Below, in pieces: positions 16,933 to 25,314 of a stretch of DNA of 64,000 nt. Made by a program: the position numbers and the translations under genes. A model generated the notes under the pieces. The model did not search any database. It saw only the letters and a program-made list of their open reading frames with translations, and was not told the DNA's origin. Origin of the DNA: Verrucomicrobium sp. GAS474 (GTDB lineage Bacteria; Verrucomicrobiota; Verrucomicrobiia; Methylacidiphilales; GAS474); contig NZ_LT629781.1 in the NCBI RefSeq assembly GCF_900105685.1, positions 744,001-808,000 of the forward strand, read 5' to 3'. Numbering within the stretch: position 1 is the stretch's first letter; each line of letters begins with the position of its first letter.

Positions 16933-17448
16933 ATGGATACCAGCAAGCCCTTCAAGATTCTCTTCCTCTGCACCGGGAACACCGCTCGGAGCGTTTTCGG
17001 AGAATTCCTCATCAAGCGGATCGGCCAAGGCCGGTTCGAGTCGTACAGCGCCGGGGCGAACCCCAAAGGGAAGGTGAACCCCTACACCCTTCGCGTCCTG
17101 AGCGAGATTTATAAGATCGACGCCTCCTCCGCTCGGAGCAAAGGCTGGGACGAATTCAGGAACGTGCATTTCGATTTCGTCATCACGGTCTGCGACAATG
17201 CCCGCGAGTCGTGCCCGGTCTGGCCCGGTCAGCCGATTATTGCCCACTGGGGCTCGCCTGACCCCGCCTCCTTCGTGGGGACCGAGGATGAAATCCTCGC
17301 CAACTTCACAAAAGTCGCCTTCCAGATTCAGCGCCGTATCGAACTCCTTTGCTGTCTGCCCTTTGAAAAGCTCGACCGGCTCCGGCTGGTCGAACTGACC
17401 AAGGACATCGGCTCCAAAGAAACCCTCAACTCCACCATGCCTACTTGA
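16933..17448 (+). CDS. arsC: Low-molecular-weight-phosphatase-type arsenate reductase, first copy
   Basis: A 171-residue protein with the catalytic P-loop CTGNTAR near the N-terminus and a distal Cys in CDNARESCPVWPG. This is the LMW-PTP fold used by ArsC of the thioredoxin-coupled type and by related ArsH-linked forms. A good ribosome site (AAGGAG) precedes it. It differs clearly from the second copy at 17733 in its longer, helical C-terminus (QIQRRIELLCCLPFEKL). Reduction of arsenate to arsenite is the likely role; a different electron donor from the second copy is possible. Confidence 0.85.
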   Translation: MDTSKPFKILFLCTGNTARSVFGEFLIKRIGQGRFESYSAGANPKGKVNPYTLRVLSEIYKIDASSARSKGWDEFRNVHFDFVITVCDNARESCPVWPGQPIIAHWGSPDPASFVGTEDEILANFTKVAFQIQRRIELLCCLPFEKLDRLRLVELTKDIGSKETLNSTMPT

Positions 17449-17508
17449 TGACCGTGCTGCTTTCCTTTTTATTCGACTCGCCGACAGGGAAAGGCATCAC
17501 TGTGAAGT

Positions 17509-17736
17509 ATGACCATCCTCTCCCTCTACGGCTTCGTGTCGGTCTCCTTGATGCTCCTCTTCTATGCCTTGGAGCATCGCTCGCATTGGTTCGTGTTGGC
17601 CTTTGCGGTCTCGTGTCTCATGTCGTCCATCTACGGCTTTTTACAGGGGGCATGGCCCTTTGGACTAGTCGAGGGCGTCTGGACGCTCGTTGCCTTGAAA
17701 CGTTGGTTCTCACTTAAATCCCCTCCCACTCCATGA
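17509..17736 (+). CDS. Small membrane protein in the ars operon
   Basis: 75 residues with about three hydrophobic segments ([37 protein letters not shown], and a third at [16 protein letters not shown]). It overlaps the next gene as ATGA, so it is translationally coupled to the second arsenate reductase. I do not recognise a named family with certainty. A GTG a few bases upstream could be the start. It may modulate the ACR3 exporter, but nothing in the sequence shows this. Confidence 0.6.
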   Translation: MTILSLYGFVSVSLMLLFYALEHRSHWFVLAFAVSCLMSSIYGFLQGAWPFGLVEGVWTLVALKRWFSLKSPPTP

Positions 17737-18170
17737 ACAAGCCCTCCGTCCTTATCCTCTGCACCGGCAATTCCTGCCGCAGCCACCTCGCCGAAGGTAT
17801 TCTCCGCAACTACGCCGGGGATCTCTTCGACGTTCACAGCGCCGGGTCGAAGCCTGCCGGGTACGTCCACCCGAAGGCGATTCAGGTCATGCAGGAAATC
17901 GGCATCGACATCTCCGGCCACTCCTCCAAGAGCATGAACGAGTTCTTGGACAAGAAGGTGGACATCGTCATTACCGTCTGCGGGAATGCCGATCAGGCGT
18001 GTCCCATGTTTCCCGGACAGGTCAGCCGCCACCACTACGGCTTCGACGACCCCGCCCACGCCGAAGGAACCGACGAGGAAGTCCTCGCTGTCTTCCGTCG
18101 AGTCCGCGATGAAATTCGCCGTCTCTTTGAAGCCTATGCCGATGGTCGGCGCGATGCTCTGAAAGCCTAA
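17733..18170 (+). CDS. arsC: Arsenate reductase, thioredoxin-coupled LMW-PTP type, second copy
   Basis: A 145-residue protein with the P-loop CTGNSCRS, in which the second Cys is typical of the thioredoxin-dependent ArsC of pI258 type, and the distal [13 protein letters not shown] carrying the other redox cysteines. It reduces arsenate to arsenite using thioredoxin, which fits the reductase gene at the head of the operon. The start overlaps the upstream small gene (ATGA). Confidence 0.92.
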   Translation: MNKPSVLILCTGNSCRSHLAEGILRNYAGDLFDVHSAGSKPAGYVHPKAIQVMQEIGIDISGHSSKSMNEFLDKKVDIVITVCGNADQACPMFPGQVSRHHYGFDDPAHAEGTDEEVLAVFRRVRDEIRRLFEAYADGRRDALKA

Positions 18171-18196
18171 CCCTCAACCCCGTCACTCCTATACCC

Positions 18197-18700
18197 ATGA
18201 AAACCTCCGAATTCGTCCAACTCATTGCCGAACACCCGACGAAGCTCCTCCGCTTCCTCGATCACCAGAAGACCGTCGTTCATCCTTCCTATCATGTCTC
18301 CGAGGTGAAGACGGCGACGTTCGAGACGGTCGACTGCGGCGGAATGGCCCACCACTGGAAAGAGACGATCTTCCAGCTCTGGCTTTCCGATGATCCCGAT
18401 TCGGAGCGGGCGATGGCGACGGGGAAGGTGACGGGCATTCTGGAGAAGGTCTCGAAGCTCATTGCCGTCGATCTCGATACGGAACTGCGGATCGAATACG
18501 GCAACGAGGAATTCCCTCCGGTCGTCTTCCATATCGACAAGATCGCGGTCGAGACGGATGCAGTCGTCGTCTCCCTTCGTCCCCCGGTGCTGCAATGCAA
18601 GCTGGAGGAGCGGGGTAGCTCCTGCGCTCGCCCGGAAGAGGCCCCGGCTGACGCGAAGGAAGAGAGCGGCTCCTGCTGTTCGGGAACCAAGTGCTGCTAG
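18197..18700 (+). CDS. DUF6428-type protein with Cys-rich tail
   Basis: A 167-residue protein of the kind often found between arsC and ACR3 genes and named DUF6428. It has a compact alpha/beta core (KTSEFVQLIAEHPTKLLRFL, HPSYHVSEVKTATF, DCGGMAHHWKETIFQLWL) and a polar linker ending in CCSGTKCC. The terminal double-Cys pairs could hold arsenite. Biochemical role is not established. It is followed after 8 bases by the exporter gene. Confidence 0.75.
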   Translation: MKTSEFVQLIAEHPTKLLRFLDHQKTVVHPSYHVSEVKTATFETVDCGGMAHHWKETIFQLWLSDDPDSERAMATGKVTGILEKVSKLIAVDLDTELRIEYGNEEFPPVVFHIDKIAVETDAVVVSLRPPVLQCKLEERGSSCARPEEAPADAKEESGSCCSGTKCC

Positions 18701-18708
18701 GTCATTCC

Positions 18709-19785
18709 ATGACGACCTCCAATACATCGGTTAAGCAGCTCGACTTCTTCGAGCGGTACCTATCGGTCTGGGTGCTGGCCTGCATGGTCATCGGCATGGC
18801 CTTGGGCCTCCTCTGTCCCGGCCTGACAACTCGACTCTCCGAGTTTGAATTCGGGGCCGGCTCCCACGTCAACGTCGCTATCGCCGTTCTGATCTGGCTC
18901 ATGATCTACCCCATGATGCTGAAGATCGACTTCGGAGGTTTGGGCGGAGTCTTCACCAAGCCGAAAGGGCTTTTCATCACTCTCTTTGTCAACTGGATCG
19001 TGAAGCCCTTCAGCATGGCGTTACTCGGCTGGCTCTTCTTACAGAAGGTCTTTGTCGGCGCTGGATGGATGGATTCCGAAACTGCGAAGAACTACATCGC
19101 CGGGCTCATCATCCTCGCCGCCGCCCCCTGCACGGCAATGGTCTTCGTCTGGAGCTACCTGACGGACGGCGACGGGCATTACACCCTGGCTCAGGTCGCC
19201 ATCAACGATCTCATTATGGTCTTCGCCTTCGCGCCGATTGTGATGCTCCTCGTCGGCGTCACCGGGGTACACATCCCCAGCAACGTTCTGTTGATTTCGG
19301 TAATCGTCTTCATCGTCATCCCCCTCGTTTCCGGTTGGTTCAGCCGGAGCGTTCTGATTCGAACCAAAGGGCTGCCTTGGTTTGAAGGAGATTTCCTTCC
19401 AAAATTCCGGCCTGTCACAATCGTGGCGCTGTTGGCCACCCTAGTGCTGATCTTCGCTTTCCAGGCTCAGAACATTCTCGATCACTGGACAGCAGTCTTC
19501 CTGCTCGCCATTCCCATTCTGATCCAGGTCTACTTCAATGCGGGCCTGACCTATTGGTTGATGCGCTTCTTCGGCGTGAAACACAACGTGGCAACGCCGG
19601 GAGCCCTCATCGGAGCCAGCAACTTTTTCGAGCTGGCGGTCGCCGTGGCAATCACCCTCTTCGGCCCAAAATCCCCCGCCGCCCTGGCAACGGTGGTCGG
19701 TGTCCTGGTCGAGGTGCCGGTGATGCTTTCGGTCTGCCGCGCGTGCATCGGATCGAAGAAGTGGTACGAAGAGAAGGCTTCTTAA
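18709..19785 (+). CDS. acr3: ACR3-family arsenite exporter
   Basis: A 358-residue inner-membrane protein with ten hydrophobic segments. The start at 18709 (MTTSNTSVKQLDFFERYLSV) is preferred over a GTG six codons upstream. Diagnostic segments are LAAAPCTAMVFVWSYLTDGD, with the conserved arsenite-binding Cys, and GASNFFELAVAVAITLFG. It exports As(III) made by the two reductases. It is the last gene of the operon and is convergent with the integrase, 9 bases apart. Confidence 0.95.
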   Translation: MTTSNTSVKQLDFFERYLSVWVLACMVIGMALGLLCPGLTTRLSEFEFGAGSHVNVAIAVLIWLMIYPMMLKIDFGGLGGVFTKPKGLFITLFVNWIVKPFSMALLGWLFLQKVFVGAGWMDSETAKNYIAGLIILAAAPCTAMVFVWSYLTDGDGHYTLAQVAINDLIMVFAFAPIVMLLVGVTGVHIPSNVLLISVIVFIVIPLVSGWFSRSVLIRTKGLPWFEGDFLPKFRPVTIVALLATLVLIFAFQAQNILDHWTAVFLLAIPILIQVYFNAGLTYWLMRFFGVKHNVATPGALIGASNFFELAVAVAITLFGPKSPAALATVVGVLVEVPVMLSVCRACIGSKKWYEEKAS

Positions 19786-19794
19786 AAGTTCATT

Positions 19795-20874
19795 TCATCG
19801 AACCGATTCAGCCAATACTGGCTGCATTTGGAATTCGATGATCTTTTTGGCCTTTTCCGTTTCGTAATGCTCGATAGGGAGGGTGGCAGTTAACGCACCC
19901 CTGCCATACGCGGCATGGATGGCCCGCGATTTGTGTCCAAGGTGATTCATCGCGTCCCGTTCCGGCATCCCTGCCGCACGGGCGCGCTGGGCCCACGCAT
20001 AGCGGTAAGAATGAAGCACCCGACTCTCAATCTTGAGCGTCCGGCAACGGCGTTTGAACTCAGCAGCGCGATGCTTTGGCTCTTCCTGTCGAATGATCGG
20101 GAAGAAGTACCCCGTCTGCGGGAGCTGATCCAAAATGGTTTGCAGTTTGGAGCCGATATACAGGCAACTCGCCCCGCCGCCCAATCCGTCTCCCTTCCCT
20201 TCCAGCTTCCTACGGGAAAAGGTGATCTGCCGGTTTTCTAGATCGACGTTCTTCCAACTCAAGGTGGCAATGTCGGTCTGAGAACCGCCTGTCTCCCATA
20301 GGAGCTGATAAAACAGCCGCCGCTCCGGATTGTTTTCCCGCTCGATGATCCGCTGATGCTCGTCCTCCGGGATCGCCTCAAATTTCTTCCTCCGCATCGT
20401 GGGCCAAGCAGCCTCGGCCATAACCGGGGCTAGAAGCCATCCTAGATGTAGAGCGAAATTGTGAAGACGCTTCAGGTAGTGGTATGTCGAATTTCCCGCC
20501 TTCTTGTGTTCCAAAACGGTGAAGAGATGAATCGCCTCCGTTTCAATGATCTTCACCGGACGCAGCATGGCAAAGGGACGGCTTCGGAAGGCGCGTTCCT
20601 TGCGGTCGCGGGTCGATTCGACCCCCGACTTGACGTACATCTCCATCACATCCGTCCATGTCCGTTGCGTGAACTCGGGCGAGGTGGCCGAGAGATAGGC
20701 TTTGGCCATGCTCTTGTTGAGCGAGGGTTGCTCAACGGCTTGGTTTTTCGCCGCGATGAGGCGGCGGGCCTGTGAAAGGTCTTGGGTGCCCAAGCTCTCC
20801 TTCTTCATCGTGACGGTATCCCGGGCGTAGTAGGTTCCGCCATTGCGGCGGAAAATCCGGTAACGATCTTTCAT
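19795..20874 (-). CDS. Tyrosine integrase of the resistance island
   Basis: About 359 residues from the ATG at 20874 (MKDRYRIFRRNGGTYYARD). An arm-type N-terminal domain, a SAM-like core-binding domain and a C-terminal catalytic domain are visible. Box II is intact (HSYRYAW giving His-x-x-Arg, then LGHKSRAIHAAYGR with the second His and the nucleophilic Tyr). The box I arginine, normally in TGLRxxE, is replaced: the sequence is ETGGSQTDIATLSW. The gene reads away from the tRNA-Asn 3' end and lies 200 bases from it, the usual layout of a tRNA-targeting integrase. Confidence 0.88.
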   Translation of the reverse strand: MKDRYRIFRRNGGTYYARDTVTMKKESLGTQDLSQARRLIAAKNQAVEQPSLNKSMAKAYLSATSPEFTQRTWTDVMEMYVKSGVESTRDRKERAFRSRPFAMLRPVKIIETEAIHLFTVLEHKKAGNSTYHYLKRLHNFALHLGWLLAPVMAEAAWPTMRRKKFEAIPEDEHQRIIERENNPERRLFYQLLWETGGSQTDIATLSWKNVDLENRQITFSRRKLEGKGDGLGGGASCLYIGSKLQTILDQLPQTGYFFPIIRQEEPKHRAAEFKRRCRTLKIESRVLHSYRYAWAQRARAAGMPERDAMNHLGHKSRAIHAAYGRGALTATLPIEHYETEKAKKIIEFQMQPVLAESVR

Positions 20875-21006
20875 CGGTGGTCTCCGTTTCGAGAACGAGA
20901 CTACCGGCGTTCGGGCAACTTCCCTTAGCGAGCTGTAACCGGATTCAAGACCGTTGAGCACGGCTCATCCGAATCACATCACTATCGGGGCGGTCAGGCC
21001 CAAAAC

Positions 21007-21025
21007 TGGGCCCAAGTTGGGCCCA
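21007..21025. repeat. Perfect palindrome between integrase and tRNA
   Basis: TGGGCCCAA, one base, TTGGGCCCA: a perfect 9-base inverted repeat in the 200-base gap between the integrase start and the tRNA 3' end. A further GGCCCAA precedes it at about 20998. It could bind integrase, a directionality factor or a repressor. Confidence 0.6.
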
Positions 21026-21074
21026 CGAGCCTAAATCGAAGTCAGTTCCATTTGCGCATCAAGAACTAAGCAAA

Positions 21075-21149
21075 TGGCTCCGGAGGTAGGGCTCGAACCT
21101 ACGACCAATCGGTTAACAGCCGACCGCTCTACCACTGAGCTACTCCGGA
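21075..21149 (-). tRNA. tRNA-Asn (GTT anticodon)
   Basis: Read on the minus strand it has an acceptor stem TCCGGAG/CTCCGGA, a D arm (AGCTCAGTGGTAGAGC), an anticodon stem with loop CTGTTAACC (anticodon GTT), a T arm with GGTTCGAACCC, and an encoded CCA. The 3' end faces the integrase, so this gene is probably the attachment site of the island. Confidence 0.97.
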
Positions 21150-21199
21150 ATGGCAGGGAGGGGGAAGGTAGCAAATGCCTGCAGCCGGTTTCAACCCCT

Positions 21200-21220
21200 A
21201 AGTACGATCTTTTCGTACTT
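21200..21220 (-). terminator. Hairpin after the HPt gene
   Basis: AAGTACGA, 5-base loop, TCGTACTT: a perfect 8-base stem starting 6 bases after the stop of the HPt gene. The T-run expected of a strong intrinsic terminator is missing. Confidence 0.45.
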
Positions 21221-21225
21221 CTCGG

Positions 21226-21585
21226 TTAGGCGGGGTTGAGGTCGGGGCGCTCTTGGTGGATGAGGGCGACGCTGTCGTTGAAGAGCTGGCGGGCGGTGGC
21301 GAGTTCTTCGGGGGTGGGGACGGGGCCGCCGGACTTGGTGCGGGCCTCGATGTCACGCATGAGGTGGGCGAAGGCGAGGAAGCCGAAGGAGGAGGTGGAG
21401 CCCTTGATCTGGTGGGCGAGGCGGGAGACGCCGGTGGGGTCGCCGATCTCGACGAGCTTGGTGAAGTTCTGGAACTGGCCGTCGAATTCGCCGACGAGGT
21501 CGGCGAAGATGAGGGCGGCCTCGCTGCCGCATTCGCGGCGGATGAGGTCGAGCTGGGTCCAATCGATGAGGGTGGCAGTACCCAT
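21226..21585 (-). CDS. Stand-alone HPt phosphotransfer protein
   Basis: A 119-residue all-helical HPt domain. The phospho-accepting His is residue 58 in RLAHQIKGSTSSFGF. The start at 21585 (MGTATLIDWTQ) is preferred over an ATG 22 codons upstream. No histidine kinase or response regulator adjoins it, so it probably shuttles phosphate between a hybrid kinase and a regulator encoded elsewhere. It lies between the tRNA and the transketolase gene. Confidence 0.85.
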   Translation of the reverse strand: MGTATLIDWTQLDLIRRECGSEAALIFADLVGEFDGQFQNFTKLVEIGDPTGVSRLAHQIKGSTSSFGFLAFAHLMRDIEARTKSGGPVPTPEELATARQLFNDSVALIHQERPDLNPA

Positions 21586-21642
21586 AGTGATCTGAAAATA
21601 GAAGGTTCGCGGCCCGGGTGCAATCGGTGTTTCGACGGAGGG

Positions 21643-21681
21643 GGAAAACAAAAAACCGATCTCCCGGGAGAGAGATCGGTT
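21643..21681 (-). terminator. Intrinsic terminator of the transketolase gene
   Basis: On the minus strand AACCGATCTC (21681-21672) pairs with GAGATCGGTT (21663-21654) and is followed by a T-rich run (21653 downward, TTTTGTTTT). It lies 20 bases past the transketolase stop. Confidence 0.85.
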
Positions 21682-21700
21682 CTTGGGAGCCGGACGGGCC

Positions 21701-23716
21701 TTAGCGGGCGTGGGCGAGGACGTTCTCGGTGGTGAGGCCGAGTTCCTTGGCGATCTGGGGGGCGGGGCCGGAGGCGCCGAAGCGCTCGACGCCGACGAAC
21801 TTGCCCGCGTCGCCGATGTAGCGTTCCCAGCCGAGCTTGATGCCGGCCTCGACGGCGACGCGCTTGGTGACGGCCTTGGGGAGGACGCTTTCCTTGTAGG
21901 CTTCGCCCTGTTTCTCGAAGAGTTCCCACGAGGGGAGGGAGACGACGCGGACAGCCTTGCCTTCTTCGCCGAGTTTCTTCCCGGCCTCGAAGGCCTGCTC
22001 GAGCTCGGAGCCGGTGGCGATGAGGATGACTTCGGGGGTGTTCCCCTTCTTGCTTTCCCAGAAGACGTAGCCGCCCTTGAGGACGTTGGAGGCGCAGGCG
22101 ATGCCGGTGGCCTCGCTACGGTCGTAGACGGGGAGGTTCTGGCGGCTGAGGATGATGCTGGTGGGGCCGGTCTTGTTCTGGAGGGCGGCGAGCCAGGCGT
22201 AGGAGGTCTCGTTGGCGTCGGCGGGCCGGATGACGGTGCTGTTGGGGATGGCGCGCAGGGTGGCGAGATGCTCGACGGGCTCGTGGGTGGGGCCGTCCTC
22301 GCCGACGAAGACGGAGTCGTGGGTGAAGACGAAGAGGCTCTGGATCTTGGACAGGGCGGAGAGCCGGATGGGCGGCCGCATGTAGTCGGTGAAGACGAAG
22401 AAGGTGGAGCCGTAGGGGAGGAAGCCGCCGTAGTAGGCGAGGCCGGCGACGATGCCGCCCATGCCGTGCTCGCGGATGCCGAAGTGGAGGTTGCGGCCTT
22501 CGTAGCTGGTCTTCTGGAAGGAGCCGAAGGCCTTCACGAGGGTCTTGGTGGAGGGGGCGAGGTCGGCGCTGCCGCCGATGAGCCACGGGACTTTGGGGAA
22601 GAGGGCGGCGAGGACGTCACCGCCGGCGTTGCGGGTGGCGGCGGGCTTGCCGGCGGGGAACTTCGGGAGGGCCGCTTCGAGGTCGGCGGGGAGGTTCTTG
22701 GCGAGGGCGTCCTGGAAGGTCTTGGCCTTCTCGGCGTTGCGCTTCGCGTATTCACCGAAGCCTTTTTCCCACTCGGCGCGCTGGGCGGCCCAGACCTGGC
22801 GCTTCTCGGCGAAGAGGGCCTTGACCTTGTCGGGGACGACGAAGAACTGCTCGGGATCGAAGCCGAGGTTTTTCTTGGTGGCGGCGACTTCCTCGGGGCC
22901 GAAGGCGTCGGAGTGGGCCTTGTGGGTCCCGGCCATCTTGGGGGAGCCCTTGCCGATGACGGTCTTGCCGATGATGATGGTCGGCTTGCCGACGGTGGCG
23001 TTGGCCTCGGTCAGGGCCTTGTCGATCTGGGCCCAGTCGTTGCCGTCGATCTCGATGACGTGCCAGTTATAGCCCTTGAAGCGGAGGGGAACGATGTCGC
23101 TGTAGGCGATGTCGTTGTGGCCTTCGATGGAGACGTTGTTGTCATCGTAGAACCAGATGAGGTTGTCGAGGCCGAGGTGGCCCGCCAACGCGGCGGCCTC
23201 GTGGGAGACGCCTTCCTGGAGGTCGCCGTCGGAGACGATGGTGTAGACCTTGTGGTCGCTGACCTTGAAGGAGGCGTCGTTGTAGACGGCGGCGTTGTGC
23301 TTCTGGCCCATGGCGAGGCCGACGGAGTTGGCGGTGCCGGCGCCGAGGGGCCCGGTGGTGACTTCGACGCCCTCGGTCTCGAACGACTCGGGGTGGCCGG
23401 GGGTGCGGCTGTGGAGCTGGCGGAATTTCTTGATCTCTTCCAGGGGGACCGACTCGAAGCCCGCGAGGTGGAGGAGGCTGTAGACGAGCATGGAGCCGTG
23501 GCCGGCGGAGAGGACGAAGCGGTCGCGGTTGGGCCACTTGGGGTTCGTCGGGTCGATCTTCAGGAACTTCGTCCAGAGGACGGTGGCGAATTCGGCGCAG
23601 CCCATGGGGAGGCCGGGGTGGCCCGACTTCGCGGCCTCGACGGCGTCGAGGGTCAGGGTGCGGATCGTGTTCGCCGTGAGGACTTCGGCGGAGGCGGTCT
23701 GGAAGGTATCGGCCAT
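21701..23716 (-). CDS. tkt: Transketolase
   Basis: A 671-residue cytosolic enzyme that moves two-carbon units between sugar phosphates in the pentose phosphate pathway. The thiamine-diphosphate motif is present (SDGDLQEGVSHEAAALAG, then DNLIWFYDDN), as are the substrate-binding HGSMLVYSLLHL near the N-terminus and FGIREHGMGGI and EDGPTHEPVEHLATLRAIP in the pyrimidine domain. Length is normal. The start is set by ACTTATGGCC without a Shine-Dalgarno sequence. It stands alone with its own terminator. Confidence 0.97.
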   Translation of the reverse strand: MADTFQTASAEVLTANTIRTLTLDAVEAAKSGHPGLPMGCAEFATVLWTKFLKIDPTNPKWPNRDRFVLSAGHGSMLVYSLLHLAGFESVPLEEIKKFRQLHSRTPGHPESFETEGVEVTTGPLGAGTANSVGLAMGQKHNAAVYNDASFKVSDHKVYTIVSDGDLQEGVSHEAAALAGHLGLDNLIWFYDDNNVSIEGHNDIAYSDIVPLRFKGYNWHVIEIDGNDWAQIDKALTEANATVGKPTIIIGKTVIGKGSPKMAGTHKAHSDAFGPEEVAATKKNLGFDPEQFFVVPDKVKALFAEKRQVWAAQRAEWEKGFGEYAKRNAEKAKTFQDALAKNLPADLEAALPKFPAGKPAATRNAGGDVLAALFPKVPWLIGGSADLAPSTKTLVKAFGSFQKTSYEGRNLHFGIREHGMGGIVAGLAYYGGFLPYGSTFFVFTDYMRPPIRLSALSKIQSLFVFTHDSVFVGEDGPTHEPVEHLATLRAIPNSTVIRPADANETSYAWLAALQNKTGPTSIILSRQNLPVYDRSEATGIACASNVLKGGYVFWESKKGNTPEVILIATGSELEQAFEAGKKLGEEGKAVRVVSLPSWELFEKQGEAYKESVLPKAVTKRVAVEAGIKLGWERYIGDAGKFVGVERFGASGPAPQIAKELGLTTENVLAHAR

Positions 23717-23810
23717 AAGTGGGGTGTTCAGCTAAGGTTGAGGAGGCCTCACGGTAGAACAGGGGGATGCGGGGTGTCGAGGCCCTTTCGCGCTTTACAG
23801 AACAGTCCGG

Positions 23811-24611
23811 CTACGGCGTCCCATGAACGGGGCTCATCTCCGCCGCCCGCTCCCGTTCCTCGATCTGTTTGACGAATTCGAGGAATTCCCCCTTGGCGAG
23901 TTCGGAGACGGCGAGGTAGTTCATCCCTTCCTGGGACCAGCCGTAGGTGTGGTAGCCGTTCTTTTTGACGAAGGCGCGGCGGAGGGGGCTGGAGGCGGCG
24001 GGCCAGATGAAGAGGTTGATGGCGTGCTTGCGCCGCTGGTAGACGAGGGCGGCGACGGTGCGCTGGTTCAGGAAATCGAGGCGGCCGCCGACGAGGGGGT
24101 AGCCGACGGAGGCGGGATCGATGACGGCGGGGGAGTAGTCGAGCTTCCCGGCGAACCACGGCTTGACGGTGTGCTGGTCGGTGGAGGCGACGTCGGTGAG
24201 GTGGTCGGCGAGGAGGGAGCGGGTGTGGTCGGCGATGGCCTCGTCGACGAGGCGGTCCCGCCCGCCGGGGAGGAGAAGGAGGGTGGCCACGACGATGAGG
24301 AGGGCGGCGCAAGCGGAGGCCCACGCGCCGGAGAGGGGGAGGCTCCACGCCCGGACGAAGAGGGCCTGCCACCCGGGAAGGGAAGGCCGGACGCCCCTCG
24401 ATTGCGCCCGGATCGCGGCTTTCAGGCGGGGCGGCGCGGGGTGGGCGGGGAGCTGTTCCCGCAGGGCGGCGCGGAAGGCGGCGCGGCTCTCCCGTTCGGC
24501 GCGGCAGGCGGGACAGGCGGCGAGGTGGGCCTCGACGGCGAGGCTGGCGGTGAGGTCGAGTTCGCCGTCGAGGTAACTGTCGAGGAGGGGGAGGGCGGCG
24601 TGGCACGTCAT
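23811..24611 (-). CDS. Zinc-finger anti-sigma factor
   Basis: A 266-residue membrane protein. The N-terminus has the anti-sigma zinc-finger ligands (MTCHAALPLLDSYLDGELD, then HLAACPACRAE), followed by one membrane segment near ACAALLIVVATLLLL and a periplasmic domain of about 150 residues (YPLVGGRLDFLNQRTVAALV, KHAINLFIWPA). Its start overlaps the sigma gene stop (ATGA). The periplasmic domain probably senses an envelope or redox signal. This domain type is usual in pairs with ECF sigma factors next to metallophosphoesterase genes. Confidence 0.85.
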   Translation of the reverse strand: MTCHAALPLLDSYLDGELDLTASLAVEAHLAACPACRAERESRAAFRAALREQLPAHPAPPRLKAAIRAQSRGVRPSLPGWQALFVRAWSLPLSGAWASACAALLIVVATLLLLPGGRDRLVDEAIADHTRSLLADHLTDVASTDQHTVKPWFAGKLDYSPAVIDPASVGYPLVGGRLDFLNQRTVAALVYQRRKHAINLFIWPAASSPLRRAFVKKNGYHTYGWSQEGMNYLAVSELAKGEFLEFVKQIEERERAAEMSPVHGTP

Positions 24612-25153
24612 CGGAGGGCCTCCTGTTTGAGGAGGGCGAGGGCCTCGGCGCGGAGTTTCCCCCGGGCGCGGGAGAGGCGGGACATGACGGTGCCGATGGG
24701 GAGGTCGGCGACGACGGCGATTTCCTTGTAGCCGAGGCCCTCGATATCGCAGAGGACGATCATCTCGCGGAATTCGGGAGGGAGTTTCTCGAGGGCCTGC
24801 CGCAGGAGATCGGCGCGGGCGGCCCGCCAGAGGGCGGCGTCCCCCTCGCCTTCGGCCTCGGGCTGGTGGAGCTCCTCGTCGAACGGTTCTTCGGCGTCGT
24901 GGCGGTGCCGTTTGCGGAGGGAGGTGTAACAGACATGGCGGACGATGGTGAGGAACCAGGCCTTGCACGCCCGGGGATCCCCGCCCCGGAACCGGGCGAA
25001 GGCCTTGTAGGCGCGCAGATAGCTTTCCTGGACGGCGTCCTCGGCGTCACGGTCGTTCCGCATCAGCCACCGGGCCAGGTTGTGGGCGGCATCGCAATGG
25101 GGGAGGAACCGTTCCTCGAAGCGTTCCCCGGAGATTTCGATGCCGCCTTCCAT
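24608..25153 (-). CDS. ECF sigma factor with adjacent anti-sigma factor
   Basis: A 181-residue ECF sigma factor: region 2 around MRNDRDAEDAVQESYLRAYK, with KAWFLTIVRHVCY after it; region 4 around LGYKEIAVVADLPIGTVMSR and LSRARGKLRAEAL. It is coupled to the zinc-finger anti-sigma gene by an ATGA overlap. It is divergent from the metallophosphoesterase operon, and both start regions carry a GGGAATAAA box, so it probably regulates both sides. Confidence 0.92.
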   Translation of the reverse strand: MEGGIEISGERFEERFLPHCDAAHNLARWLMRNDRDAEDAVQESYLRAYKAFARFRGGDPRACKAWFLTIVRHVCYTSLRKRHRHDAEEPFDEELHQPEAEGEGDAALWRAARADLLRQALEKLPPEFREMIVLCDIEGLGYKEIAVVADLPIGTVMSRLSRARGKLRAEALALLKQEALR

Positions 25154-25179
25154 TGGTACTGAGACACGCGGCCCCCCGT

Positions 25180-25231
25180 TTTATTCCCGGCGGGGGGGGA
25201 AATTCTTTTTTGGGATCTTTTCGGGAATAAA
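25180..25231. promoter_or_regulatory. Divergent GGGAATAAA boxes between ECF sigma and phosphoesterase operons
   Basis: GGGAATAAA occurs on the minus strand at 25188-25180, 27 bases before the sigma gene, and on the plus strand at 25223-25231, upstream of the metallophosphoesterase gene. GGAAT is a common ECF -35 core. A matching -10 element is not obvious. Confidence 0.5.
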
Positions 25232-25314
25232 CGGGCCGGTGCCGGGGTTGATTCCGTACAGAGGGCGTTCTTCCGCCCGATGACCCGACCTCAACCCCAA
25301 CCGATCCCCCTCTT

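Noticed and set aside
21683-23872. Long plus-strand open frame opposite transketolase
   Set aside because: It is a shadow of the GC-rich coding strand; its product is low-complexity Gly/Val/Asp/Glu.
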